A stretch of 64,000 nt of DNA from Hydrogenophaga sp. 2FB (GCF_005503365.1 NZ_SCML01000007.1:1-64000), one strand, 5' to 3'. Shown: positions 42,663-53,152, counted from the stretch's first letter. Program-made: numbers and translations. The notes: generated by a model not told the origin, from the sequence alone.

Positions 42663-44147
42663 TCAGCGGATATCGGCCGTGAACTTCCAGGATGACTTCT
42701 GCCAGGCCAACACCTCTTCACCCAACAACCAAGCCGACTGCGGATAGCGCTTCGCCCAGCCCGGGTTGGTCGAGAGTTTGAACGCGCGCGGCTTGTAGCT
42801 GAGCTTGACGGACTGGTACTCCGGCATTTGCCGCGCATGGCACAGCAGCACGGCCAGCCGAAGCGCCATCAACTGCTTGCCAAACAACTCGTCGGTCAGA
42901 GCCTCTTCGAGCTTGCGCAACTTGCCACGCTGGCCCATCACCAGTTGGCTCATGCGGTGCAGCTCGGGCAAGGAAAAACCCGGCGCGTCCATGTGGTCCA
43001 GGATGTAGGCCCCATGGTGGTGCGAGCGCTCGTGCGAGATGTGGGTGCCGATCTCGTGCAGCCGCGCGGCCCAGGCCAGCTTCTGCGAGTAACGTTCGTT
43101 CTGCGCGTCGAGCGCCGCGATCTGGGAGAAGAGTGCGGTGCTGACGTCGCTCACGCGCTTGCCTTGCGCCTCGTCGGCCGAGAAACGTTGCACCAGCCAG
43201 CGCACGGTGCGCTCGCGCACGTCGCCACCATCGGTCACGCGGTCGATCAGGTCGTACAGCGCGCCATGGCGCAGCGCGCCCTGGGCCGGCAGCATTTCTT
43301 CGATGCCGAACAGGTCGAAGATCGCGCGCAGCACACTCACGCCGCCGCCGATCACGGGCCGCCGATCGTCCTTGATGCCCTCGATGCGCAACTGGTCGGC
43401 ACTGCCGGCCTTGATGAGGCGATCGGTCAACCAGTCCAGGCCCGCGCGCGTGACCACGCCAGGGGCCCAGCCGTTGGCGCCGAGCATGTCGGCAATGGCG
43501 CTCACGGTGCCCGAAGAGCCATAGGCCACGGTCCATTCGGTGGGCGGGAACTTGTCCAGCGCCTCGTCGATCACCGCCGTGGCCGCCACTTCGGCGGTCT
43601 TGAAGGCGGATGCGCTGAACTGCCCGCGCGCAAAATAGCGGGTGGACCAGGCCGCGCTGCCCAGGCGGTACGACTCCATGGTGCGCGCCGTGTAGCCCTG
43701 GCCCAGGATCATTTCGGTCGAGCGTCCGCCGATGTCGACCACCAGCCGCTTTTCGTCCGAGTGCGGCAGCAGGCGCGAGACGCCCTGGTAGATCAGGCGC
43801 GCCTCTTCGTAGCCCGACACCACGTCGATCTGGAACCCCAGAATGGCCTGGGCCTGGCGCAGGAATTCTTCGCGGTTCTTCGCCTCGCGCAGCGTTTGCG
43901 TGGCCACCGCGCGCACCTGCTGCTTCTTGAAGCCGTGCAGCCGCTCGGCGAAGCGGGCCAGGCATTCCCAGCCGCGTTCCATGGCGGCCTGGCTGAGGTT
44001 CTTCTCCTCATCCAGCCCGGAGCCCTGGCGCACGGTCTCCTTCAGGTATTCGATGCGCTCGATGTGGCCCGAGTCGTAGCGGCCGATCTCCAGCCGGAAA
44101 CTGTTGGAGCCGAGGTCGATGGCGGCGAGAAGGGTTCCGTTTTGCAT
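42663..44147 (-). CDS. ppx: Exopolyphosphatase
   Basis: The 494-residue protein hydrolyses polyphosphate (or pppGpp). The actin-like N-half has LLAAIDLGSNSFRLEI (~6-21), the second phosphate loop VDIGGRSTEMILG and AYGSSGTVSA; the C-half holds the HD-like helical domain with HEIGTHISHERSHHH. Length is typical of proteobacterial Ppx/GppA. It is divergent from pstS; a Pho box lies in the 187-base space between and may serve both. Confidence 0.95.
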   Translation of the reverse strand: MQNGTLLAAIDLGSNSFRLEIGRYDSGHIERIEYLKETVRQGSGLDEEKNLSQAAMERGWECLARFAERLHGFKKQQVRAVATQTLREAKNREEFLRQAQAILGFQIDVVSGYEEARLIYQGVSRLLPHSDEKRLVVDIGGRSTEMILGQGYTARTMESYRLGSAAWSTRYFARGQFSASAFKTAEVAATAVIDEALDKFPPTEWTVAYGSSGTVSAIADMLGANGWAPGVVTRAGLDWLTDRLIKAGSADQLRIEGIKDDRRPVIGGGVSVLRAIFDLFGIEEMLPAQGALRHGALYDLIDRVTDGGDVRERTVRWLVQRFSADEAQGKRVSDVSTALFSQIAALDAQNERYSQKLAWAARLHEIGTHISHERSHHHGAYILDHMDAPGFSLPELHRMSQLVMGQRGKLRKLEEALTDELFGKQLMALRLAVLLCHARQMPEYQSVKLSYKPRAFKLSTNPGWAKRYPQSAWLLGEEVLAWQKSSWKFTADIR

Positions 44148-44261
44148 GCGAGACAGCGGCGCTGGGGTGGGCGGGAAAACCCGGATTGTGACGCATGGTT
44201 GTGACGGACCGCCCGACGGTCGGATCGCCCGGTGCCATCCGGCGTATGTGACAAGTGTCCC

Positions 44262-44283
44262 GTGTCATGTGGTTGTCACATTG
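44262..44283 (+). promoter_or_regulatory. Pho box ahead of pstS
   Basis: Two TGTCA elements eleven bases apart (TGTCATGTGGT then TGTCACATTG) match the PhoB tandem repeat CTGTCAT-N4-CTGTCAC closely. A possible -10 (TAAAGT, 44290-44295) follows with the usual Pho promoter spacing. The pstS start is 52 bases downstream of the box. Confidence 0.85.
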
Positions 44284-44334
44284 CCTGCCTAAAGTCCACC
44301 TTGTTCTGAATTCCCAACCGCAAGGAGTCTTCTC

Positions 44335-45366
44335 ATGATCAACAAACGCATTTTCCTCAAGACCGTGGCCGCAGCCGCCATGGCCACCGCAGGCATGGGC
44401 TCCGCACTGGCCGCCGACATCACTGGCGCGGGCGCATCCTTCCCGTACCCGATCTACGGCAAGTGGGCCGAGGCGTACAAGAAGGAAACCAACGTGGGCC
44501 TGAACTACCAGTCCATCGGTTCGTCGGGCGGCGTTCGCCAGATCAAGGCCAAAACCGTGGCCTTTGGTGCTACCGACGCGCCCGTGTCCGGTGAAGACCT
44601 CGACAAGGACGGCATGGTCCAGTTCCCCGCCATCATCGGTGGCACCGTGCCCGTGTTCAACCTCGAAGGCTTCAAGCCGGGCGAACTGCGCGTGACCGGC
44701 CCCGTGCTGGCCGATATGTACCTGGGCACCATCACCAAGTGGAACGATCCCAAGCTGGCCGCCCTGAACCCGGGCAAGAAGCTGCCCGACCAGAACATCA
44801 CCATCATCCACCGCTCGGACGGCTCGGGCACCACCTTCAACTTCACCGACTACCTCGCCACCGTCAGCAAGGACTGGGCCGACAAGGTGGGCAAGGGTGC
44901 CGCCGTGAAGTGGCCCGCAGCGTCTTCGCTGGGTGGCAAGGGCAACGAAGGCGTGGCCGCCAACGTGAGCCGTGTGAAGGGCGCGCTGGGTTACGTGGAA
45001 TACGCCTACACCAAGAAGAACAACATGCCTTTCCTGCAACTGCAGAACAAGGATGGCAAATACGTGAGCCCGGACGACAAGTCGTTCGCCGCCGCTGCCG
45101 CTGGCGTGAACTGGTTCAGCGTGCCGGGCATGGGCGTGTCCATGGTGGATGCCAAGGGCGCCGAGAGCTGGCCCATCAGCACCGCCTCGTTCATCCTCAT
45201 GTACAAGCAGCCGGCCGACAAGGCGCAGTCCGCCGAAGTGTTGAAGTTCTTTGACTGGGCGTTCAAGAGCGGCAAGCAGATGGCCGCCGACCTGGACTAC
45301 GTGGCGCTGCCCGACAGCCTGACGAACGAAATCCGCTCCAAGGTCTGGAATCAGATCCAGAAGTAA
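44335..45366 (+). CDS. pstS: Phosphate ABC transporter, periplasmic binding protein
   Basis: PstS captures phosphate for the PstCAB importer. The 343-residue precursor has a Sec signal peptide with cleavage in SALA-AD (after residue 26). ITGAGASFPYPIYGKWAEAYKK follows at the start of the mature protein, with SSGGVRQI, FGATDAPVS and HRSDGSGTTFNFTDYL, which line the phosphate site. AAGGAG precedes ATG 44335. It heads pstSCAB-phoU-phoBR and follows a Pho box. Confidence 0.97.
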   Translation: MINKRIFLKTVAAAAMATAGMGSALAADITGAGASFPYPIYGKWAEAYKKETNVGLNYQSIGSSGGVRQIKAKTVAFGATDAPVSGEDLDKDGMVQFPAIIGGTVPVFNLEGFKPGELRVTGPVLADMYLGTITKWNDPKLAALNPGKKLPDQNITIIHRSDGSGTTFNFTDYLATVSKDWADKVGKGAAVKWPAASSLGGKGNEGVAANVSRVKGALGYVEYAYTKKNNMPFLQLQNKDGKYVSPDDKSFAAAAAGVNWFSVPGMGVSMVDAKGAESWPISTASFILMYKQPADKAQSAEVLKFFDWAFKSGKQMAADLDYVALPDSLTNEIRSKVWNQIQK

Positions 45367-45456
45367 GAAGGACGGCTTCGTCTGAAAACCTCCGCCGGCG
45401 GGAGCATCCCGCCCGGCGGACCCCCGTTGTTCTCAGCATCACAATACGGAGTCAAC

Positions 45457-46455
45457 ATGAGCGTGGGAACAACCATGAGTTCGAAATCCGAGCCGGCAAT
45501 GTCCGGCAACCCCAGCATGGTGTCGATTGCCAAGCGGCAACGCATCGAGGACATCGTCTTCCACCGCGTCACCCAGGGCTTTTCGCTGCTGGTGCTGGTG
45601 GCGCTGATGGGCATCATCATTTCCCTTTTCATCAATGCCTGGCCGGCTTTTCAGAAGTTCGGCCTGGGTTTCGTCTGGCGCGTCGAATGGGACGTGGTCA
45701 ACGAGGAATTCGGTGCCGCGATCGCCATCGTGGGCACCCTGGCCAGCGCAGGCATTGCCCTGCTGATCGCGGTGCCGCTGGCTTTTGGCATCGCGCTCTT
45801 TCTCACCGAAAACTGCCCGGTCTGGCTGCGTCGCCCCCTGGGCACGGCCGTTGAATTGCTGGCCGCGGTGCCGTCCATCATCTACGGCATGTTCGGTCTG
45901 TTCGTGTTCGCGCCGCTTTTTGCCGACCATGTGCAACCCGGCCTGCAGGGGCTGCTGGGCTCCATGCCGCTGATTGGCCCGCTGTTTGGCGGCGCCACCA
46001 ACGGCATTGGCATCCTGGCCGCGGGCATCGTGCTGGCCTTCATGGTGCTGCCCTTCATCGCGGCGGTGATGCGCGACGTGTTCGAAATCGTCCCGCCCAT
46101 CCTGCGCGAATCGGCCTACGGCCTGGGTTGCACGACCTGGGAGGTGGTGCGCCGCGTGGTCTTGCCTTACACGCAAAAGGGCGTGATCGGCGGGGTCATG
46201 CTGGGCCTGGGCCGCGCCCTCGGCGAAACCATGGCCGTCACCTTCGTCATCGGCAACGCCAACCGCCTGCCGACCTCGCTGTTTTCGCCCGGCACGTCGA
46301 TCGCGTCGACGCTGGCCAACGAGTTTGGCGAAGCGGCCGACTTCCACCTCTCCACCCTGTTTGCGCTCGGCTTCCTGCTGTTCGTCATCACCTTCATCGT
46401 GCTGTCGGCGGCCAAGATCATGCTGCTGCGCGCTGAAAAGGCCAAGGGCTTCTGA
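45457..46455 (+). CDS. pstC: Phosphate ABC transporter permease PstC
   Basis: The 332-residue inner-membrane permease has six membrane helices and the EAA loop [21 protein letters not shown] (~222-242) that docks PstB. The start at ATG 45457 has CGGAG (45447-45451) five bases upstream; the in-frame ATG at 45475 is possible. It follows pstS by 90 bases and precedes pstA by nine, consistent with one operon. Confidence 0.96.
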   Translation: MSVGTTMSSKSEPAMSGNPSMVSIAKRQRIEDIVFHRVTQGFSLLVLVALMGIIISLFINAWPAFQKFGLGFVWRVEWDVVNEEFGAAIAIVGTLASAGIALLIAVPLAFGIALFLTENCPVWLRRPLGTAVELLAAVPSIIYGMFGLFVFAPLFADHVQPGLQGLLGSMPLIGPLFGGATNGIGILAAGIVLAFMVLPFIAAVMRDVFEIVPPILRESAYGLGCTTWEVVRRVVLPYTQKGVIGGVMLGLGRALGETMAVTFVIGNANRLPTSLFSPGTSIASTLANEFGEAADFHLSTLFALGFLLFVITFIVLSAAKIMLLRAEKAKGF

Positions 46456-46464
46456 GATCACACC

Positions 46465-47319
46465 ATGGAATTCAACCAACGCCTTTACAAGCGCCGCCAG
46501 CGCGCCAACGCCATCGGTCTGACCCTGTCCATGGGCGCCATGGTCGTGGGCCTGTTCGTGCTGATCTGGATCCTGAGCGTGCTGTTCAGCAACGGCGTGG
46601 CCGCGCTGGACTGGAACATGTTCACCCATTCCACGCCCGCGCCGGGCACCGATGGCGGTGGCCTGGCCAACGCCATCGTCGGCAGCCTGATGATGGTCGG
46701 CTTCTCGGTGCTGGTCTCCACGCCCATCGGCATCTTTGCCGGCGTGTACCTGGCCGAATACGGCGACCACAGCAAGACCGCCGAACTCACGCGCTTCGTC
46801 ACCGACATCATGCTGTCGGCGCCTTCCATCGTGCTCGGCCTGTTCGTCTACGCCATCGCGGTGGCCACCCTGGGCAACTTCTCCGGCTGGGCCGGCAGCC
46901 TGGCGCTGTCGCTCATCGCGGTGCCCGTGGTCGTGCGCACCACCGAGAACATGCTGCGCCTCGTGCCGGGCAGCCTGCGCGAAGCGGCCTTCGCCCTGGG
47001 CGCGCCGCGCTGGAAAGTGGCCACGCTGGTGACGCTGCGCGCGGCCAAGAGCGGCGTCATGACCGGTCTTCTGCTCGCCGTGGCCCGCATCAGCGGCGAA
47101 ACCGCGCCACTGCTGTTCACCGCCCTCAACAACCAGTTCTTCAGCACCGACATGAGCGCGCCCATGGCCAACCTGCCGGTGGTGATCTTCCAGTTCGCCC
47201 TCAGCCCGTACGACAACTGGGTTCGCCTGGCCTGGGGCGGCGCGTTGCTGATCACGCTCTCGGTGCTGGCCCTCAACGTCGTGGCGCGGGTGTTCCTGCG
47301 CGAGAAGAAGGCCGGTTGA
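46465..47319 (+). CDS. pstA: Phosphate ABC transporter permease PstA
   Basis: The 284-residue permease partners PstC. Six helices are visible, with [14 protein letters not shown] after the second or third and the EAA loop [20 protein letters not shown] near residue 174. Length is normal. It starts nine bases after pstC. The pstB start lies 50 bases after its stop. Confidence 0.96.
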   Translation: MEFNQRLYKRRQRANAIGLTLSMGAMVVGLFVLIWILSVLFSNGVAALDWNMFTHSTPAPGTDGGGLANAIVGSLMMVGFSVLVSTPIGIFAGVYLAEYGDHSKTAELTRFVTDIMLSAPSIVLGLFVYAIAVATLGNFSGWAGSLALSLIAVPVVVRTTENMLRLVPGSLREAAFALGAPRWKVATLVTLRAAKSGVMTGLLLAVARISGETAPLLFTALNNQFFSTDMSAPMANLPVVIFQFALSPYDNWVRLAWGGALLITLSVLALNVVARVFLREKKAG

Positions 47320-47369
47320 TGCCGGCACGTTCGAACACACACGCCCTTTTTCAAGACACGGAATCGACC

Positions 47370-48164
47370 ATGCCCACTACCGCCACGGCCGCTGCTCCTG
47401 CCATGCAAGCCAAGAACGCGCTCGAGTTGCGCAACCTGAACTTCTTCTACGGCACCTTCCAGGGCCTGAAGAACGTCAACATGAACATCGAGGAGCGCAA
47501 AGTCACGGCGTTCATCGGCCCCTCGGGCTGCGGCAAGTCCACCTTGCTGCGCACGCTCAACCGCATGTACAGCCTGTACCCGGGCCAGCGCGCCGAAGGC
47601 GAAATCAGCTTCTACGGCCAGAACATCCTGGACGCCAAGCAGGACATCAACCTGCTGCGCGCGCGCATCGGCATGGTGTTCCAGAAGCCCACACCGTTCC
47701 CCATGTCGATCTACGACAACATCGCTTTCGGTGTGAAGCTGTACGAAGATCTGAGCCGTGGCGAGATGGACGACCGCGTGGAATGGGCGCTGTCCAAGGC
47801 GGCCCTGTGGAACGAGGTGAAGGACAAGCTCAGCCAGAGCGGTCTGTCGCTCTCGGGCGGGCAGCAGCAACGCCTGTGCATCGCGCGCAGCGTGGCGGTG
47901 AAGCCCTCGGTGCTGCTGCTGGACGAGCCCACCTCGGCGCTGGACCCGATCTCCACCGGCAAGGTGGAGGAACTGGTGCACGAACTCAAGCGCGACTACA
48001 CCATTGCCATCGTCACGCACAACATGCAGCAGGCCGCCCGTTGCAGCGACTACACCGCCTACATGTACCTGGGCGAGCTGATCGAATTCGGTTCGACCGA
48101 GCAGATCTTCTTCAAGCCGAAGAAGACGGAAACGGAAGACTACATCACGGGTCGCTTCGGCTGA
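47370..48164 (+). CDS. pstB: Phosphate ABC transporter ATPase PstB
   Basis: The 264-residue ATPase drives PstCA. Walker A is GPSGCGKST (50-58), the signature [11 protein letters not shown] and Walker [12 protein letters not shown] are intact, and the switch His is in [12 protein letters not shown] 47370 matches usual PstB length; the ATG at 47316 would overlap pstA and give an unusual 18-residue extension. Confidence 0.97.
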   Translation: MPTTATAAAPAMQAKNALELRNLNFFYGTFQGLKNVNMNIEERKVTAFIGPSGCGKSTLLRTLNRMYSLYPGQRAEGEISFYGQNILDAKQDINLLRARIGMVFQKPTPFPMSIYDNIAFGVKLYEDLSRGEMDDRVEWALSKAALWNEVKDKLSQSGLSLSGGQQQRLCIARSVAVKPSVLLLDEPTSALDPISTGKVEELVHELKRDYTIAIVTHNMQQAARCSDYTAYMYLGELIEFGSTEQIFFKPKKTETEDYITGRFG

Positions 48165-48207
48165 TCCCGCACTGCCTGCACACCCAGCGACCCAACGGAG
48201 AATTTCC

Positions 48208-48909
48208 ATGAGCGACAAACACCTCTCCAGCCAGTTCGACGCCGAGCTGAACTCCATCTCCACGCACGTGCTCGAAATGGGCGGGCTGGTCGAATCCCAG
48301 CTGCACCAGGCCGTCTACGCGCTGATCAACATGAGCCTCGAATCCGCCGAGCAGGTGATGGAGAACGAGACCCGCATCAACCAGATGGAAGTGCAGATCG
48401 ACCACGAGATCATTTCCACCATTGGCCGGCGCCAGCCCACCGCGCGCGACCTGCGTTTTCTGATGGCCATCTCGCGCACCACGCAGAACCTGGAGCGTGC
48501 GGGCGACGAAATCGCGCGCATTGCGCGCATGGTCAAGTCCATCATCCAGAACGGTTCACCGCGCAACCTGCCCAGCTCCGAACTGCGCATGGCCGCCGAC
48601 CTGGCCGCTGCGCTGCTGCGCAACTCGCTGGACTCGTTCGCGCGCCTGGACACCGCCATGGCCGTGGCCATCATCAAGGGCGACGACGCCATCGACCGCG
48701 AATACAACGGTTTCCTGCGCAAGCTCATCACCTACATGATGGAAGATCCGCGCACCATTTCTCCCAGCCTGGACCTGCTGTTCCTGGCCAAGTCGATCGA
48801 GCGCGTGGGCGACCATGCCAAGAACATCGCCGAGCAGATCATCTTCATCGTCAAGGGCGAAGACGTGCGCCATACGCCCATGTCCCAGGTTGAATCGGTG
48901 GTCGGATGA
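48208..48909 (+). CDS. phoU: Phosphate signalling protein PhoU
   Basis: The 233-residue all-helical protein has two PhoU repeats, each with an E/D-x3-D metal motif (VMENETRINQMEVQID; AIIKGDDAIDREYNG). PhoU links PstB to PhoR so that the Pho regulon is off when phosphate is plentiful. Its stop overlaps the phoB start (ATGA), so the signalling chain is translationally coupled. Confidence 0.96.
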   Translation: MSDKHLSSQFDAELNSISTHVLEMGGLVESQLHQAVYALINMSLESAEQVMENETRINQMEVQIDHEIISTIGRRQPTARDLRFLMAISRTTQNLERAGDEIARIARMVKSIIQNGSPRNLPSSELRMAADLAAALLRNSLDSFARLDTAMAVAIIKGDDAIDREYNGFLRKLITYMMEDPRTISPSLDLLFLAKSIERVGDHAKNIAEQIIFIVKGEDVRHTPMSQVESVVG

Positions 48910-49637
48910 GGAAATTGCCCCGTGTCCTCGTGGTCGAGGACGAACCCTCCATCGCCGAGTTGATCGCCGTCAACCTGCGCCACAACGGCTTCGCCCCGAC
49001 GGTGGTGTTCGATGGTGCCGCCGCCCAGCGCGAAGTGGATGCGGTGCTGCCCGACGTGATCCTGCTCGACTGGATGTTGCCCGGCGAGAGCGGGGCGGTG
49101 CTGGCGCGCCAATGGCGCAAGAACGAACGCACCAAGACCGTGCCCATCCTCATGCTTACCGCGCGCAGCGACGAGAGCGACAAGGTGCAGGGCCTCGACG
49201 CCGGCGCCGACGACTACATCACCAAGCCGTTCTCCACGCAGGAACTGCTCGCGCGCATCCGTGCGGTGCTGCGCCGGCGCGCGCCCGAGATCGTCAACGA
49301 CTCGGTGCAGGTGGCCGAACTCGCGCTGGATGCCTCGACCTACCGCGTCACCTTCCGCGGCACGGAGCTCAAGGTCGGCCCGACCGAGTTCAAGCTGCTG
49401 CACTACCTCATGAAGCACGCGGAGCGCGTGCATACCCGTGGTACGCTGCTCGACAAGGTCTGGGGAGACCATGTGTTCATCGAGGAGCGGACCGTGGACG
49501 TGCATGTCAAGCGATTGCGTGAATCATTGGGCGAAGCGTCTGCGATGGTGGAAACGGTGCGTGGCGCCGGCTACCGCCTCACCGCGATGCACCACACAGG
49601 AAAGCCGGCTCAAGGCGCACCCATCTCGGCCACATGA
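48906..49637 (+). CDS. phoB: Phosphate response regulator PhoB
   Basis: The 243-residue OmpR-type regulator has a receiver domain with acidic pocket E11-D12, phosphoacceptor D55 in VILLDWMLPG, and the conserved Lys in ITKPFST. A winged-helix domain follows (TEFKLLHYLMKHAERVHTR... VDVHVKRLRESL). It binds Pho boxes such as the one before pstS. It overlaps phoU upstream and phoR downstream by four bases each. Confidence 0.96.
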   Translation: MRKLPRVLVVEDEPSIAELIAVNLRHNGFAPTVVFDGAAAQREVDAVLPDVILLDWMLPGESGAVLARQWRKNERTKTVPILMLTARSDESDKVQGLDAGADDYITKPFSTQELLARIRAVLRRRAPEIVNDSVQVAELALDASTYRVTFRGTELKVGPTEFKLLHYLMKHAERVHTRGTLLDKVWGDHVFIEERTVDVHVKRLRESLGEASAMVETVRGAGYRLTAMHHTGKPAQGAPISAT

Positions 49638-50953
49638 CCCGTCGCGCCATCGAACTGCTGCTTCTGGTTGCACTGGGAGCGGTGTGGGGTTGGACCAAGG
49701 AATCGCCTGCCATCACCTTCGCGGGTGGTCTGGTGGGCGCCTTGGCGTGGTCGTTTCTGGACGGCATGCGCGCCCGGCGCGTGCTGCGCTGGCTCAACAA
49801 GGGCGAAGCCACGCGCGCGCCCAACCTCGGCGGCACCTGGGGTGAGCTCGTCGAGCGTTGCCGCAAGGTCATCAAGAAACTGGAAAAGAAGGCGCAAGGC
49901 AGCGACGCGCGCCTGGAAGATTTCCTGGCCGCCATCCAGGCCTCGCCCAACGGCGTGGTGTTGCTCGATGCGTCCGGGCGCATCGAGTGGTCCAACCTGA
50001 CCGCGGCCAACCACCTGGGTTTCGACCCGCAGGGCGATCTGGGTCAGTACGTGCGCAACATGGTGCGCAGCCCCGCGTTCACGGCCTACATGGCGGGCGG
50101 CGATTTCAACCATGAGATCCAGATCGACGGGCCCGGCCCGCGGCCGTCGCAACCCACCAAGATCTCGCTGCAGATCCACCCGTATGGCAAGAAGCGCAAG
50201 CTCATGATCTCGCGCGACGTGACGGCCGTGCAGCTGGCCGAAACCATGCGGCGCGATTTCGTCGCCAACGTGTCGCACGAAATCCGCACCCCGTTGACGG
50301 TGCTCAGCGGCTTCGTGGAAACCATGCAGAGCATCCCGCTGGAGGATGCCGACCGCAGCCGTTATCTCGATCTCATGAGCCAGCAGGCGCACCGCATGCA
50401 GACGCTGGTGAGCGACCTGCTCACGCTCTCGCGCCTGGAGGGCAGTCCGTCCCCGGGGGCCGGCGAGTGGATCGACAGCGACGAACTGCTGCAGCACGTG
50501 ATCTCAGAGGCCCGGGGCCTCACCCAGGCCATTGCCGCCGTGCCGCACGAGATCGAGCCCCTGGAAGGGCCTGGCCTGTGGGTCTCGGGCGCCAGGACCG
50601 AGCTGTTGAGTGCGATGTCGAACCTGATGAGCAACGCCGTGCGCTACACGCCGGGCGGCGGGGAGATCCGTGCAGGTTGGCGCGTGCGCACCGATGGCTG
50701 GGCGGAATTCTTCGTCAGCGACACCGGGCCGGGCATCGCCGCCGAGCACCTGCCGCGCCTGACCGAACGTTTTTACCGCGTGGACCGCAGCCGTTCGCGC
50801 GAGACCGGTGGCACGGGCCTGGGGCTGGCCATCGTCAAGCACGTGGCGCAGCGGCATGGTGGGCGCATCGATGTGCAGAGCGCGCTGGGCGAAGGCTCGA
50901 CCTTCAGCATCGCGCTGCCGCCGTCGCGCGTTCGCGAGCGCGTCAGCGGCTGA
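49634..50953 (+). CDS. phoR: Phosphate sensor histidine kinase PhoR
   Basis: The 439-residue kinase has two N-terminal membrane segments (~5-44), a PAS domain (~93-200), and the dimerisation helix with the phosphorylated H215 in NVSHEIRTPLTVL. The ATPase part carries the N box (LMSNAVRYTPGGG), DTGPGIA and GTGLGLAIVKHVAQRHGG. It phosphorylates PhoB when phosphate is scarce. Its last eleven bases overlap the 3' end of the convergent glycosyltransferase gene. Confidence 0.96.
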   Translation: MTRRAIELLLLVALGAVWGWTKESPAITFAGGLVGALAWSFLDGMRARRVLRWLNKGEATRAPNLGGTWGELVERCRKVIKKLEKKAQGSDARLEDFLAAIQASPNGVVLLDASGRIEWSNLTAANHLGFDPQGDLGQYVRNMVRSPAFTAYMAGGDFNHEIQIDGPGPRPSQPTKISLQIHPYGKKRKLMISRDVTAVQLAETMRRDFVANVSHEIRTPLTVLSGFVETMQSIPLEDADRSRYLDLMSQQAHRMQTLVSDLLTLSRLEGSPSPGAGEWIDSDELLQHVISEARGLTQAIAAVPHEIEPLEGPGLWVSGARTELLSAMSNLMSNAVRYTPGGGEIRAGWRVRTDGWAEFFVSDTGPGIAAEHLPRLTERFYRVDRSRSRETGGTGLGLAIVKHVAQRHGGRIDVQSALGEGSTFSIALPPSRVRERVSG

Positions 50954-52676
50954 CGCGCTGGAAGACCAGCAGACTTTCCTTGTTGTCCGTGAGCCGCCGC
51001 ACGGTGGCTTTGAAGGCCCACTGCGTGAGGTCGATGCGCTGGTCCAGCGTCGCCTGGTGTTCCGGTGACGCAATCAGGCTGCGGCAGCGCCCTTCGTCGC
51101 TCGAACCCGTGCGCACCAGTTCCAGGCCACCGTGGTACTGCAGCGCGGCGATTTGCGCCTGGCTCAGGCTGTCGGCCAGCACGCAGCTCTGCGGCGTCAC
51201 CAGGCTGGCGATGCGGCGTGAAATCGGGCCGTAGCTGCGGCCGAAGTCCAGCAAGGGCAGCCAGAGCGTCATCAGCAACAACCAGCACAGCGTGCTGCCG
51301 GCGGCCGGCAGCACCAGGCTCTTCCACAGGGCCTGGCGGTGTTGGCCGGCGCGCCAGGCCACGAGCCAGAGCCAGGCGGCCGTGGCGATGGCGCCCAGCG
51401 CGAACAGCACAAAAGAGAACTCGGGCACAAAACCCGGCGCCAGCCTGGCCACGTTGGCCGCGGGCTTGGCGGGCACGCCGGTCTGCATGGCCACCCAGAT
51501 CACCCAGATCACCAGCGCACAGCCCGAGAAGAACACCAGGGTGAACCAGTCCACCAGCGCCGACACGCTGCGGCGCAGTGTGGGCAAGGCAAAGGCCGCC
51601 AGCGCGGACAGCGCGGGCAGGGCGAGCAGCAGGGCGCGGTCCCGTTCGTCTGAAAGCGCGCTGTCCGCCACGCTCACCAGTACCGCCCACAAGGGCAACG
51701 CCACATGGGGGCGCAGCAGCTGGTGGCGCCAGCGCCAGAGGGTCCACAGCACCAGGGGCCAGGCCGGCCAGGTGAACCACACCAGCAGCTTGGTCCAGCT
51801 GCGCCACTGCACTTCGCTCAAGGGGGTTTGCAGAGCAGGTTCGGGCACGAGGCCGATGAAGGCCGCGCCTGCGAACGCCGCCACGAGCAGCACGGTCGCC
51901 CAGAGGAGAGGGTGCAGCGTCGACGCGGGCGTTTCCTGCGTCCAGTCGCTCTGCGGTGCATCCGGGTCGTTGTCCCGGCGCGAGAGCCACAGAATCAGCA
52001 GCAGCCCACTGGCCAGCAGGCCTGCGATCCAGGGCGCACCGCTGAACACCAGGGCTACCACGGCCACACCCCAGGTGAGCACACCGCGAACGGGATGGCG
52101 GCTCCTGGCATGGGCCAGGCGGGCGGCCGAGAACAACAGCAGCGACACCCAGGCCAGGCGGGCCAGATCGGGCGTGGTCTCGTGCGAGAGCTGGGCCAGC
52201 CCCAGGCAGGCCACCAGCGCCAGCAGGCCGGCGTCGGCCAGGGCGCGCGCGTAGTCGGTGGGTTTGGCCTCGCCGCCGAAGGCGAAGGCCACGGGTTGCG
52301 CCGCGGGCTGGCGCGCCAGGTGGTACACGGTGTACCAGGTGCACACCAGCGTGAGCGCGAGCAACAGGGCAAACGGAATGCGCACCGCGAAGTCGGGCGA
52401 CACAAAAGGCAAGAGCCGGATGAAAGCGGCGCCGAGCCAGTAAGGCAGCGGGCCCGACTCCTCCACGGCCACGCCCAGCACCTGGGGGTTCCACCAGCCG
52501 CTGTGGCCGGCGGCCATTTCCAGCATCACGCCAAAGGCGGACACATCCGCGTTCTTCCAGGGCTCGCGCCCCAGGAAACCGGGCAGCACATAGGCCACGC
52601 AAAACAGAATGAGCGCGATGCGCGGCAGGCGGCGCACGGCAGACTGGGTGACGATGGCGGGGGTGGGCTGATTCAC
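50943..52676 (-). CDS. ArnT/GT39-like membrane glycosyltransferase
   Basis: The 577-residue protein has about twelve hydrophobic helices and the N-terminal acidic motif of GT-C enzymes in GREPWKNADVSAFGVMLEMA (~36-55), followed by EESGPLPYWLGAAFIRL. ArnT-type enzymes move a sugar from an undecaprenyl or polyprenyl carrier to lipid A or protein outside the membrane; the acceptor here is unknown. No arn operon is nearby. It overlaps phoR tail to tail by eleven bases and is a single-gene unit. Confidence 0.78.
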   Translation of the reverse strand: MNQPTPAIVTQSAVRRLPRIALILFCVAYVLPGFLGREPWKNADVSAFGVMLEMAAGHSGWWNPQVLGVAVEESGPLPYWLGAAFIRLLPFVSPDFAVRIPFALLLALTLVCTWYTVYHLARQPAAQPVAFAFGGEAKPTDYARALADAGLLALVACLGLAQLSHETTPDLARLAWVSLLLFSAARLAHARSRHPVRGVLTWGVAVVALVFSGAPWIAGLLASGLLLILWLSRRDNDPDAPQSDWTQETPASTLHPLLWATVLLVAAFAGAAFIGLVPEPALQTPLSEVQWRSWTKLLVWFTWPAWPLVLWTLWRWRHQLLRPHVALPLWAVLVSVADSALSDERDRALLLALPALSALAAFALPTLRRSVSALVDWFTLVFFSGCALVIWVIWVAMQTGVPAKPAANVARLAPGFVPEFSFVLFALGAIATAAWLWLVAWRAGQHRQALWKSLVLPAAGSTLCWLLLMTLWLPLLDFGRSYGPISRRIASLVTPQSCVLADSLSQAQIAALQYHGGLELVRTGSSDEGRCRSLIASPEHQATLDQRIDLTQWAFKATVRRLTDNKESLLVFQRVSR

Positions 52677-52736
52677 TGCGGGGAATATACAGGTGCCATG
52701 CGCAAGGAGTGGACTCCCCGAGGGCGGAAGCGGGCG

Positions 52737-52767
52737 AAAAAAAAGCAGCCGGATGGGCTGCTCTTTT
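52737..52767 (-). terminator. Intrinsic terminator after rpmE2
   Basis: On the minus strand GAGCAGCCC pairs with GGCTGC around a short loop and is followed by eight T. It lies 42 bases beyond the rpmE2 stop. Confidence 0.85.
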
Positions 52768-52808
52768 CTGTGCGGGGTGCAGGCACGTTGGGGTGCCCGG
52801 TTGCCCGC

Positions 52809-53066
52809 TTACTTGGCTGCGGTCTTGCCGTAACGGTTGCGGAAGCGCTCGACGCGGCCACCCATGTTGTCCACGCTCTTTTGCGTGCCGGTGTAGAAGG
52901 GGTGCGATTCGCTGGAGGTGTCCAGCTTGTACAGCGGCAGTTCGCGGCCGTCTTCCAGCTTGATCATCTCTTTCGTGTTCGCGCAGGAGCGGGTCACGAA
53001 TTTGAAGCCGTTGGAGAGGTCCTGGAAGCAGACTTCGCGGTAGTTGGGGTGAATCCCGTCTTTCAT
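52809..53066 (-). CDS. rpmE2: Ribosomal protein bL31, type B
   Basis: The 85-residue protein ([45 protein letters not shown]) is the zinc-free B form of bL31. It lacks the paired CxxC motifs of type A; its two cysteines (EVCF, SCAN) are far apart. In many bacteria the B form replaces the A form under zinc limitation, but in Burkholderiales it is often the main copy. It precedes a terminator and follows rho on the minus strand, separated by 86 bases. Confidence 0.95.
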   Translation of the reverse strand: MKDGIHPNYREVCFQDLSNGFKFVTRSCANTKEMIKLEDGRELPLYKLDTSSESHPFYTGTQKSVDNMGGRVERFRNRYGKTAAK

Positions 53067-53152
53067 GGCATTTCCTTCAGGTCAGGTGCGGGAGCCGCAG
53101 GAGAACCATTCCCCCGTACTTGCCGCAATTCGTAAAGCCTCGGATTATAACC

